In this document: in pieces, positions 50,701-61,346 of the stretch
How positions within the stretch are numbered: the stretch's first letter is position 1
Layout of the letters: each line of letters opens with the position of its first letter
Origin: Paragordius varius
Taxonomy: Eukaryota; Nematomorpha
Assembly (NCBI GenBank): GCA_964247055.1
Contig: OZ176051.1
Span: forward strand, 6,758,001 to 6,822,000
Reading direction: 5' to 3'
DNA length: 64,000 nucleotides
Translations under genes and position numbers: made by a program
The notes under the pieces: generated by a model
Seen by the model: only the letters and a program-made list of their open reading frames with translations
The model's database searches: none
What the model was told of the DNA's origin: nothing

Positions 50701-51226
50701 TTTATGCAAACAATTCAATTTATGCTAAATTTGAAAATAGAATAATATTCTTTTATCATATTTACATACTTAAGTAATTTGAATTGCCTAAGCACTGCAC
50801 ACTTTCAAAAATATTTAAACATTCTTTTTATTTAGGCGATCGTAAATACAAACATGTATCAAACGTCCACCTGCTCCTTCATTTGCCTTAATCTTTTTAA
50901 CGGAACTGAAATGTATATGCATTCGACTGCATCTGAAAGAGTAAATATTTTTATAGACACTTTTATTTTTGTATGATTATTGTAAAACGCTAAAGTATTT
51001 TAAGCTTGTATGTACTATTTTATTTTAGATGGCCATAATTCAACAAGGGTCATCCGTCGTTATAAGGAAATTGGGATTAAATCAATTAAGAATAGATACT
51101 TTACCGAACACTCTTCTGATTCAAGTAGTATGTGTTAGAGTCATAGCAAATACAAACGGCACCGATATTGATTATGATTTAACAAAAAGGGTTTCCTTCC
51201 ATCGTACGCTTAAAATCTGTCCATGA
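44747..51226 (+). CDS. Secreted N-glycosylated protein of unknown family, nine exons
   Basis: Exons: 44747-44886, 45097-45262, 47722-47883, 48109-48283, 49914-50063, 50291-50378, 50468-50651, 50836-50940, 51029-51226. Phases join without a stop into 455 codons. The start MILTWIFSLCIPNLVLA is a signal peptide, cut before NYNDEA. There is no second hydrophobic segment, so the protein should be secreted. It carries about ten N-glycosylation sequons (NFT, NST, NYS, NTS, NLS, NKS, NGS, NVT, NGT twice) and scattered Cys, and ends HRTLKICP. I recognise no domain. The donor of exon 5 (C then gtgtaa) was chosen because only phase 1 keeps exon 6 open. The second intron (2.46 kb) hosts a hAT MITE. AATAAA follows at 51307. 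Confidence 0.78.
45567..46383. mobile_element. Non-autonomous hAT element, 817 bp
   Basis: Terminal inverted repeats CAGTGGCGTATCGAG and (right end inverted) CAGTGGCGTACCGAG differ at one base. The 8-bp target duplication is GATACACT/GATCCACT (7 of 8). Inside are two direct copies of a roughly 95-bp block (about 45785-45878 and 45880-45963, sharing CCTTATCTCTTATTCTTATA) and a short piece MAKLSSNANRKRKIQEKKQI that resembles the Lys-rich start of hAT transposases. It sits in the second intron of the secreted-protein gene. Confidence 0.88.
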
Positions 51227-51306
51227 TACATAAATCTTATGTACCTATATTCTTGATTTTTGCGCTAAAATATGAAAATTTGCCTGTAAAGATATCAATC
51301 ATATTC

Positions 51307-51312
51307 AATAAA
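51307..51312 (+). terminator. Poly(A) signal AATAAA
   Basis: AATAAA lies 81 nt after the stop of the secreted-protein gene. Confidence 0.5.
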
Positions 51313-52526
51313 TTATTAATAAAAATAATAAGTAATACATAGACTTGATATTTTTTACTTTGTAAAACTATACAAATTCTCCCTAAAACAGTGTTTATAA
51401 CATTACATGTTTCAACTCGGGAAAGCGGTCATGTTATACTACTGTATATTGGGTGTATAATAATTAAAATTTAATAATTTAATAAACACAAGGCGCTAAT
51501 CCAATTATTTTACTGGAATTATTTTATGCATGCCACGCATTTTAGATGTAGCGCGGTTTGCTAAATAAAATTTGGTTGGCAACGCTGCTTAAGATCATAG
51601 TTAATATTTTTTGAATGATGGATGCAAAGTTAGTAGAAAACATTAATAATCATTAAAGCGGTGAAAATCTTCGAAAAGAAATATTGAATTTGGGGCATCT
51701 GGATCGACTTAATGCGCTTTAAAATAGAATACTGAACTTAAACAGATGTCCAAGATATTATGATATAATTACCCTAAAACAAATTTTAAGCAAAATCATA
51801 ACAAAGGACATAAAAAATTGAAAATTGATATCGTTGCCTACACTTACAAATAGATATCGCAAAAGGTGCATTAGTAAAAAAATTAATTTAAAACTTCAAA
51901 TAAGTTAAAATTTTCTTTTGCCTATTTTATAAACTTAAAAGCATTCAGACCAGTTGTATCACCAAAAAATTTTGATCGAATAAAATTTTTATCTTAATAA
52001 GCACACAATATAATACCGACAAATCTTGCATAGTTTGACACGAATTCAGATATTAGTGATCTAATACCGAGATTTTTCGAGTCGCGCAAAAAGCGCAGCT
52101 AAAATGCTTGTGCCAGTTGGTTGAATTAAAAATATTTTGTTAATAACATCTTATAAAAACAAATTATTTTGATATTAACCGAAAATCTTTGAAAAATATG
52201 GTCTTATATCATGACAGGCCAATTAAATACTTCTATCTAAATATGCCTTATTGATGCCATTTGATTGGAAACTATAAAGATAATTCCAGCACATTTTTAA
52301 TTTCATGATAGTCTATTCTTTGCGACTGTCTTTTAATAATTTCCATAAATTGGAATCATTATAATCACGGATTGAGCCCCACGGCTTTCAAAAAAAGCTT
52401 ATCATTTCTCGAAACATATTTATTGGATTATTACAAAAATATCAAAACGGATAATATTAAACAATAACACTTATTGCTTCTAAATAAGACTTAAGGCCGC
52501 CTCCGTTTGAATATCATTAATTCAGA
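51313..52526. other. Non-coding stretch
   Basis: I see no gene, RNA or repeat signal here beyond A/T-rich sequence. Confidence 0.5.
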
Positions 52527-52963
52527 CCGTTTGTTTTTCGTTCTCCCGGTCAATACATATGGTTGTGAGAGCTGGACTTCTCAGAAAAAGAGACAAAGAA
52601 AGGCTCATGGCTTTCGAAAGGAGCTGCTGGCGTAGGATGCTAGGATAAAATTAAGAATGGGAATCTAACTACAGAAATAAAGCCTAAAACAAACTTCCTG
52701 GAGATTAAAAAGAAAGTTAACATATTTTGGTCATGTCATGCTATCGAATTCTCTAGAGAAAGATACATTGTTTGGGAAGGTAGAAGGACAAAGGAAATGA
52801 GGCCGACCACCGATGAGGTGGTTGGATATGATAAAAGAGGAGACTAAAATGACATTAAACGAACTTAATCTAGCGGTAAAAGATAGAAGAAAGTGGAAAG
52901 AAATAGTGAAAACTATATCCAAAAAGTCGTTTACGACTTAGTAATTAACCAACCAACCATTAA
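52527..52963 (+). mobile_element. 5'-truncated LINE 3' end
   Basis: Frames give VLPVNTYGCESWTS, RLMAFERSCWRRMLG, RLKRKLTYFGHVMLSNSLEK, FGKVEGQRK, a stop, GRPPMRWLDMIKEETKMTLN, and DRRKWKEIVKTISKK. This is the conserved region after the RT of RTE/CR1-like elements. One frameshift and one stop are visible. The copy ends in a short CAAC-rich tail (AACCAACCAACC). It differs from the RTE at 5637-8952, so a second LINE family is present. Confidence 0.75.
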
Positions 52964-53469
52964 AAAATTACCAATTTTGTGAAATCCTAATTATCACCGC
53001 ATGAACGACTGGAAAATTAAGATAACTCAATTATCTATATTGGATTTTATTGACACAATGTTTCATAATGCAATGTTAAGGTTTCGGTTAAAAAAACGTT
53101 TGCGTTTAATTAAATACAAAAAAAGTGGTTACAAAATTTACTGTTAAATTGGGGCCAAAAATTACCGATAAACTCTGATATGAAAAAATTCTTGGGTGTT
53201 AGACCAATTTTCTTTTCAATAGTATTTATGAAGTTTAAAGAAATAAATTTTAAATTTACAAGAATGGCAGTTAAAAAAAGTCAAAATTTGTTGGCTAGTG
53301 TTATTTTTATGTTAATCTCAGAAAATATATATACATATATATATATATATTACTTGCTCAATGCCAACCATTATATTAAAACTTTAATTTTCAAATTGAT
53401 ATCATAAGAAAGAGCGATTCCAAAATATAACTTTTAAAACCTATTTTTTGAAAAAAAAATAAAAATTTT

Positions 53470-53536
53470 AAAATCCGACGCACTATAAACTATGGCCCTC
53501 GCTGAATCAGCCCCTCCCTCACCTAGCTAGACCACT
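53470..53536 (-). mobile_element. hAT terminal fragment
   Basis: Inverted, the segment starts CAGTGGTCTAGCTAGGTGAG and continues into G-rich sequence and GGGCCATAG, a common hAT terminus. The matching other end was not found. Confidence 0.4.
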
Positions 53537-53734
53537 GATAGTCGGAAACCACAATTTATCACAACAAATTGGAAAATATAAACACAAATTGGATTTTGAG
53601 TTTCCAATCCTCGAACCTATGACTCTTATCAAAGCTCTAGAAAAACAAAAATACTTTGATTGAAAGATGCTGAAGAATTGTTTAACACCAAACTGTTATG
53701 GCAAAAAACAATGCCAAATAATTGATGGTATTTA

Positions 53735-54117
53735 TTATTTTTTCAGAGTATCATTAATTTTGTTTTCCAAAGCTTGCCTTATTTCTCTTTGTGGTTTGGT
53801 GAGGCCGGTTGCTTTATATAAATGTTTGTCTTCCAAATAAAGCTTTTTGCATTCTTCATGGAAATCGGGATCTAAAATCCTAACATAAAAGATGAATATA
53901 CCATTTATTAACGCATCTATTTACTATATGACTTTTTTTTCGGCATTTCCAAATTACTGAAACATTGTTATGCTTTAAACAACAATCATTGAAATCTAAA
54001 TCCTAAAGAATATATACCATCAATTTCCTTATTACATTTTGTTTCTTTTGCAATTTTAGCTTTCAGATTAAAAACTAAAATTTCTTCCAAATGTCGCAGA
54101 TCCTTTTTTTCTGACAT
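53735..54117 (-). CDS. Small conserved-looking protein, 78 aa, two exons, unknown
   Basis: Exon 1 is 54018-54117 and exon 2 is 53735-53871, joined across a 146-nt intron in phase 1. The protein begins MSEKKDLRHLEEILVFNLKA, the junction reads KEIDDPDFHEECKKLY, and it ends QALENKINDTLKK. It is charged and mostly helical, with two Cys, no signal peptide and no membrane segment. The acceptor is the second of two nearby AGs, because using the first would bring an immediate stop. Its start lies 24 bp from that of the divergent poly(A) polymerase gene. I do not recognise a family; a mitochondrial assembly factor or small complex subunit would suit size and make-up but is a guess. Confidence 0.6.
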
Positions 54118-54141
54118 GCTGGTTTCATCTGAGAAACCTTT
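54118..54141. promoter_or_regulatory. 24-bp head-to-head intergenic segment
   Basis: Only 24 bp lie between the start codon of the 78-aa gene (-) and the first ATG of the TRF4-like gene (+). Unless the true polymerase start is downstream, 5' UTRs or promoters must overlap coding sequence. Confidence 0.4.
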
Positions 54142-57100
54142 ATGGGTAAAAAACGTGCAAGCGAAGTGCAGTATGGTAGAGCCATATTACAACGCAAAAA
54201 AATCGGTGTACATAATGGATATTTAGAACAAAATAAAAAGATCAATAAAGTCAATTTAAACCTAAATATATTAAAATTACCTTGGTTAAAACAGCGATCC
54301 AAATATTCCCATATTGCAGCCATAAGGTTTTATATATTTTATTTTGGTTAGATTACACGAAGAAATATGCGATTTTTACGATTATATATCTCCAACAGTC
54401 AAAGAATATAAAATAAGAATAAATGCAATCAAAAGACTGAAAAAATCGATGAAAGAAATTTACCCTCATGCCGTTTTAAAAGTGTTTGGAAGTTTTAAAA
54501 CAGGATTATATTTGCCATTCAGGTTTAATCTTGTTTTACTGCAGTGATATTGATGTTGTGATGGTTGGAAAATGGAAAATAATTCCTCTTGAAACAGTTA
54601 AAAGAAAACTCATTAGTTCAAATATAGCCAAAAGTCAGGAAATCAAAATTTTAGCGAATGCATCGGTATTAATTTGATATTTTAGCTTTATTGTAATCGT
54701 TATAATGAGAAATTTCAATTCAGAATATATAGTTATTCTTGTAAATTGGTGTATGATAATTATTTTGCGAAATTATTATAATATATCTATCTATATATCT
54801 CATTGGTTTTGTTTCTTAGGTTAACATATATTGATATTTAAAATATATTTACTTTATTTAATATTATTTTAATACGGTTAACCAATTTCATATATATAGA
54901 GTCCTGCTTTCAACTATAGACTTGTTTAGAAATTAAAATAAATTTGCTAAAAATAATGGTTATTTTGTCTAAAATTTTGGAATTGGGTTTTTATTTTGTT
55001 TATGTTTTCAACCAATCTAGATCCCTATCATTAAATTCCGTGAAAAGGAAACCAATCTAACCATAGACATTAGTTTTAATACAATCAATGGAATAGAAAG
55101 TGCAATATTCATTAAAGTTCTAATTTATTTTTAATTTGCAGAAATTCACTAAAAAATATCCAATTATGAATCCTATTATACTAATCATTAAACTTTTTCT
55201 CTATATACGTGGACTGAATGAAGTGTATTACGGAGGGCTGGGTTCATACGCCTTATCATTGATGGTTATTAATTTTATTCAGGTATTTTTATGATATTTT
55301 CATTTTATTTAATAACCATAAAATTGTTTCATCAAAGTATGGTAAACATTATATGTAGGTTTTTGCCAGTAAGTTTTGTAAAATGATCTTAATTTATCAG
55401 TTGAACTATACCATAAAATTGGGGTAACATTGGTGATAAATTATTAATTATTATAAATATCTTTTTGATCACCTTCTTAAACTGAACTCCTGATTTTTCT
55501 AAAAAAACGGTACACAAAATATTTAGCTTTGAAAATTTTTATTTATCGTATCGGTTTTACTATTAATATTTAAGCAAATAGTTTTAATTTGGGTATACCA
55601 AAAATACTTGATCCCCAAAACTAGAAGACTACTTTACTTTGAAAATCAAATATAATATGGATCAAATACAATAATTAGGGTTTAAATTTATGAAATATTT
55701 TTTACATTTTAAAAAAACCAATGGTTTGATGTCGATCCTTGGCTTTTTATCTTATAACTGAACTGCTGTTGTTCATTAAATGCGTCGATTTAGGCCAAAC
55801 TATCGCTATTTTATTTTTAAAACTTTTAAGATTTTTTGATATTTATAGAATCATATAAAAATATATTCGATTAATTTCACACTATAGTCTCATCACCGAC
55901 TCTTGGCCGATATTGAATTGTCTGAACAAAATGATGGTGTCCTGCCTTCTTTTCAAACATCGCAAAAACGGTTGTCTGAAAAGATTCCTATTAACTTAGG
56001 TGTAGTCCTTATCGAATTTTTGGAACTCTTTGGTCATAATTTTAATTATGAGGAAACGGGCATCAGGGTTGTACCTTACGAGAATGCGTTAAATAACCCA
56101 GATGCAGTTGTACGGAATACGATTGAAAGTATACATGAATTGAAAAATCTCGTGAGAGCCAATGATGACAGTCGATCTGACAGTTTGTATTTTCGTCTAT
56201 ATTTTATAAACGAAATTTATTGATGTTTTAATCGAATAATTTTTATATGGATTTTAACTCTATTTCTCAAAAATATATGAATGTTCATGCTTTTTATTTT
56301 TTTACAAAAAAACTTTTATATCATATTTTTAAAGTTGTAAAAATAAAAATTTCCTATATTTAATCTCAATCCTATTTAACTATCATCTTCTTAATGTTAT
56401 ATATATATATATATATATATCTTTTGTTAGTCTAAAAAAATTGTTTTCTGTTTGGATTGAATAAAAAACTTTTTTATCTACAAAAACGTTTTTCACAGAT
56501 ATATTTATATATAATATTTAGATTTTTATCCCCTGCATAATTTATAGCTAATATTAACCAAGACTCTAAAAACGATTCCAAATTATTATCCAAGGATGAA
56601 TTGATGAAAAATATCGTTAAAGAAAATCACTATTATTTTCCCAAAGAACGGTATGTACTCTATATGAGTGAATATGGTAGCGCCAATCTCCTATGTATTC
56701 AAGATCCCCTTAACCCAGGTATAATAAAAATGTTTTAATAAAAAATTAAATTATTATATAAAATAATCATTAATTTTGTATGTTAAACCATTTTGTATTG
56801 CCGAGGATTATTAGTTCTTTCTATGCAATACATGCGAGTGCACATAATTTAACCAAAAATATATTTTTGTTCCGTTTTTAAATATTTTGTTTTTGAATTT
56901 TTCAAAAATACAATTTTATAATTTTCTTTCTAGCTAGGGTTAAGTTTTGTTTTATTTAGAAAAGGTCTTACCGTATATTATTAATGGAAATATAATTAAT
57001 AAACTTTTATTTCAAATGATTGCACCATCTAAACGAGATTCATCATTTAATTACTTAATTTATATTACTAATATTTGGACCGAGAATATTTTTTATATAT

Positions 57101-59267
57101 TTCCCATTTTCTTTACATTATTGAATTCGATACTTGTGTATGTAGGGTTAGTTTTTTAAATTCAAAATAATTACCGCTTGACTGATTAAATGCAGTCCTT
57201 TAGGGTAATAGGATCATAAAAATATTATTGTAAAAAAAATAGCATAATCAATTACTATTTAATAATGTTATAATTAAGTAAAAAATTTTGAAAGTTGTTT
57301 ATATATGGGCAAAGTAAATCAGGATTTTTTGATATGGAGTACAAGTTTAGGCAAAGATTTTTTTACTTTTCCCATGCCCCCTAGTAAAAAAGTGCTTGCG
57401 AAGTATAGATTATAATTGAAAATTGGCTTTTGCTCTTAGTTTTACCGAAGATAATCTAGCCAACAAAAAGTGTAAGTAACAGGGTTTTATAATATCAATA
57501 TTTATAAATCGTTTTAAGCAGTTACAGTTATGCATATAATTTTAACATTAACCGTGGTTATACCCAATTTTACCATTAGATCTTTTTTACTTCCGCTATA
57601 TAATTATTATTAAATACTAGTTTGAATTGATATAACTTTTTTTAATAACCATAGTAAACATTGATTTATCTTACGTAAAGTTAATTGCAGTAGTAAAATA
57701 TGTATCCGAGTTTTTAAACAATTTCATCTTTTGTTGTTTTTACCATTTCTGAAAAAAAAATTAATTTATAGGTAAAAATAAAGTAAAAGAAAAAAATAGT
57801 TAATATAATCAATAATACAATTTTGGGCAATAAATTTTGAAAATCAATTTATACCATCAAATATCAATGATAAATAATAAAAATCATAAAACGCTAAAAT
57901 TTAATTATATTAGCTTAAAATTAAAAAAAAACTAAATAATTAAATTGTCATAAAATAAAAAAATTGTTTTTAACTCTAAAAAAATTGTTGGTTTTTCTTG
58001 AAAATGTTGCGTTTGTTAAAAACGTTGTATTTGCTCGAAAAAATGTTGCGTTTATTTGAAAAAATGTTGTTTTTGCATGAAAAATGGTATATTATACAAT
58101 TAGTAAGTTAACTTTATTTGTTTTTTTATTCGTTTTTACACTATGTCTATATAATTTCGATTTTATCTGGTCATATATATATATAGCTAATGATGTGGGT
58201 AGGACATCGTTTAGGTTTGAAACGGTGCGAGATGCCTTCTCCATGGCTTACGTTTATTTGACGCGAGCTGTCCTTAACCTTGAACACGCTGTAATTGATT
58301 ATCACGGTGTAGAATTTGAGAAGGAGCAAGTTTGTAATAGGGAGCACATTTTTACCAAGTATCATGATGCCTCATTGAAATTGCTATCAAGGGCCAAGTT
58401 TAAGCGGGCCAACATTCCCATCCTAAACAAGGCCGAAAGTATTGAGAATTTAGTACGTAATCCGATTCAACCGACGACTTCACAAGTAGTCAGGTATAAT
58501 AAGGGCCGTCAATATGTCTTGTCCCCTACTATACACAGGGATGAAAAGTGGAAGCAAGTTGATGACCGTGTACAAAATAGGTGAATTAACATTTTTTTGT
58601 TAAACTAAAAGTATGGGATATCAAATTTAATATCGATGATAGGTTAGTTTAGGCAGACGGTTAAATATGAAGTTTTAATTTAATTTTAGTTGCGATGTAA
58701 AACGGTGTTTGATAAAAAATTATATTTTGGGTTAGCGCTCTTTTCATTTATCATCAAAATATTACCATAGGTTAGCCCACTGATTTTAGAATAATATGGC
58801 TTTAAAATCTAGTAATTAGGTAATTATAAGAAACTCAAATATATGGATATTGTTTATCATTTGTGATGGTTTTAGAAGCGTTTTTCCCTTTTACATTAGT
58901 CACTTACGGGTGAACAGAGGTTGTTATTGTTTGTACATTTAACCAATGGTATTTTAGTATGAATACAAAAACATAATAAATTTCTTAATTAAATGACCAG
59001 TCTTAAGCTTTTTATTATAATAAATTTTGTCTTACTATGATCATAATATAAAATATGTACTATTATATTTTATGTCATATCGGTAGAATAAACTAATAGG
59101 TGTATACTTATTTCTTTTGTTTAATAATTTACACATTTTATATGTTTTGTAGTATTCTGGGACTAATTATTCACATACCGATTGAAATTGCCGGTTATCG
59201 GAAATGGATTAATGCCTATTTCAATGATGATGGTACCTTAAAAAGGAAAAATACTCAAGAATTATAG
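54142..59267 (+). CDS. PAPD5/TENT4-like: TRF4/PAPD5-like non-canonical poly(A) RNA polymerase
   Basis: This nuclear terminal nucleotidyltransferase adds short oligo(A) tails that send RNAs to trimming or decay. Nine exons: 54142-54326, 54352-54522, 54545-54665, 55021-55116, 55142-55282, 55888 to about 56182, 56548-56718, 58187-58580, 59153-59267. They total 562 codons in one open frame. Motifs in order: RLHEEICDFYDYISP; catalytic GSFKTGLYLPFSDIDVVM with both Asp; IPIIKFREKE and the third Asp in LTIDISFN; KKYPIMNPIILIIKLFLYIR; GLGSYALSLMVINFIQ; the PAP/25A-associated domain INLGVVLIEFLELFGHNFNY and ETGIRVV; IQDPLNPANDVGRTSF; the tail SILGLIIHIPIEIAGYRKWI. Introns 1, 2 and 4 are 25, 22 and 25 nt. 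Donor 6 is uncertain (56170, 56182 or 56195, all phase 1). All catalytic residues are present, so it should be active. Confidence 0.93.
56398..56420. repeat. (TA)n microsatellite
   Basis: A TA run inside intron 6 of the TRF4-like gene. Confidence 0.85.
57995..58075 (+). repeat. Four degenerate tandem units around AAAATGTTGCGTTT
   Basis: Units of about 20 bp (AAAATGTTGCGTTTGTTAAA, then AAACGTTGTATTTGCTCG, AAAAATGTTGCGTTTATTTG, AAAAAATGTTGTTTTTGC) lie just before exon 8 of the TRF4-like gene. Inverted copies (AACGCAACATTTTT) occur at about 17735-17800 and one near 21935. Confidence 0.65.
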
Positions 59268-59286
59268 TAGCATATATTTTATAGCT

Positions 59287-59320
59287 AATAAATAAATAAA
59301 TTATTTACAAAATATTTATT
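59287..59320. terminator. Convergent poly(A) signals
   Basis: AATAAA on plus at 59287-59292 serves the TRF4-like gene. AATAAA on minus at 59315-59320 can serve CBP20. The two stops are only 110 bp apart, so the 3' UTRs probably overlap in antisense. Confidence 0.5.
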
Positions 59321-59377
59321 TTCTTATCATTATATTTATGGCGTATCTATAATGTTTCTAATGCTGTACAGTCCATT

Positions 59378-61287
59378 TCAATTGTAATCTAGAAAAATAA
59401 ACATAAAGAGAATAATTAGTATCATAAAAAATTTAATTATTTTTTAAACATAATAAATATACAAATTAATATAATTAAAGAAAATATATTACTTATTTTG
59501 TGTTGTATAATTTTACCATATCCGCCACGTCCTGGGTCATAATCTATGCGGTATTCATCGCGTACCTTTTTGAGAAAAAAACCATAAAAAACAAATTTAT
59601 TTAACTTTTTTCCTTTAATAAATTTGATTGAATTAAAAGGGTTATTAGAATTTGAATATTATATCAATGAATATTAAAATATTTAACCAAAACATATAGA
59701 TATAGACTATAAATTTTTTGAATTAAGAAAACCAGATTTTTTGATCCTCGCTATAAATCTATGCGATTACAGTTGCAAAACATCATATTAATGATGATGC
59801 TAATTTTTATCTCGTTCCCTTTTTCGCAACCCAAAAAAATAAATATAATCAAAGAATTAACAATTTTCTTCCGAATATAATATTTTAATGGTTTTGTTTT
59901 CGTTTTGCTTGCTGTATAAATTTAGATAAACATACCTGGCCACCAGATTTCCCCCTTCCATATTGTCTCCCCTCAATAAAGCCGGCATCCCAATCAGTCC
60001 TGACTATTCTATCATCTAATCGAGTTCCATTAACGAAATTCATGGCATTCTCAGCATCTTCTCTTTCATAAAATCTATATGATGGATACACAGAGAAATA
60101 AGCCGAACAAATCAAAAAATAATATGTTTAAAATAAATATTTTTTGTTTCTGTATCAATATACCCACTTTTGTTCTCAACTTTGACCAAGTAGTATATCA
60201 TAAAAATAATAAAGTGTATTGTTAATTGGTTAAGCGATAATTATTTAATAAAACTTTTTTGCGAGGGGAGGGGTCACTGTATATATAATTATCGATTGGA
60301 ACCATGTTAGCATTACGTGGTTCCAAAAATGAAGTTATTATTTTTTTAAATATACATCATCTTGTAGAGAGTTAGGTAAGCAAAATAAAATTCGGTTGAA
60401 AGGGAAAGAGAGGAGGGCCATATTGTATTAAATTAGATACAACCAAAAGCAAATAAAAAACCTTCCTTCGTTATAAAATCTTAAATCGGATATTGTTCCG
60501 ATACTGTTTATTGGATAAATTTTTTGGAAAAACAATTCTGGTTCAAATCCCTACCAATTAGCATAATCGATGTAACATAAATTGGCTATTATATGTTAAT
60601 TAAATACCAAAAAAAACTTTGGATATGAGTTAGGATCGGAAAATTTTTTGATAACTAATCAAAGGGAAGCGGAATAAGTTTTAATTTATGATATATATAG
60701 CACTATATATGATAAAAATATTTGAAATAATTATGTTATAAAAATACAAGACCATACAGATAAAGTCAAAGGTTTATTTAAAAATATGTTAATAAAATTA
60801 TCAAATCGGGAGAAAAATTAATGATATTGTTGATGATACAAATATGGAAATTAAATCAATTATTTAGTTGTTTTATAAAGGCTGCAGGTACACCGGTTGT
60901 ACAAAAGCGGTTTATTTCAAAAACAAAAAATTTAACATTCCATTAAAAACTATGGGATATTTTTCAAACCAATATAAAGATATTAATTTTAAGAATTATA
61001 TTTACGACTATAAAACACTTACTCAACAAAACAAAATCCACAAGGTGTTTTTCCTACTCGGTCTAACCCCATAATTATTCGTTTAACGTCACCACATTTT
61101 GAAAACAGTTCATTAATCTGTTCTTCAGTTGTATAAAATGAAAGATTTCCAATATAAAGCGTTGAACTTGAGGTTAATAATTTTTCCAAATCCGTTAGAC
61201 TTCCCTTTAAAGTAATTAGAATAAGATAAGAAAAATATAAAAATAAATTAAACTTACCGGGAATTTTCTGTCGCGATAGGCGAGCAT
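59378..61287 (-). CDS. NCBP2: Nuclear cap-binding protein subunit 2 (CBP20)
   Basis: CBP20 binds the m7G cap of nascent RNA together with CBP80 and promotes splicing, export and decay control. Exons in order: 61258-61287, 61023-61204, 59936-60074, 59493-59565, 59378-59388; 144 codons against 156 in human, the deficit being N-terminal. Start MLAYRDRKF keeps the Tyr-Arg-Asp of the cap pocket. The RRM shows RNP2 [28 protein letters not shown] and RNP1 CGFCFVEF. Then come [58 protein letters not shown]. All known cap-contacting aromatics and the RTDWDAG segment are present, so cap binding should be intact. Introns are 53, 948, 370 and 104 nt. The last 11-nt exon (ending in Asn) is inferred; reading through exon 4 would add 17 AT-rich codons instead. 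Confidence 0.93.
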
Positions 61288-61346
61288 GTTTACAAACACG
61301 CTTTAAAATGAATGAATTTTAACATTGGGACGTTATATAAATCAAA
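61288..61346. promoter_or_regulatory. 59-bp divergent promoter between CBP20 and PHGDH
   Basis: The two start codons are separated by 59 bp holding one TATATAA (about 61334) pointing toward PHGDH. Both 5' UTRs must be very short or the genes share a bidirectional promoter. Confidence 0.5.

Noticed and set aside
58171-58365. Minus-strand ORF opposite the TRF4-like gene
   Set aside because: Shadow of exon 8, whose reading frame matches the polymerase family.
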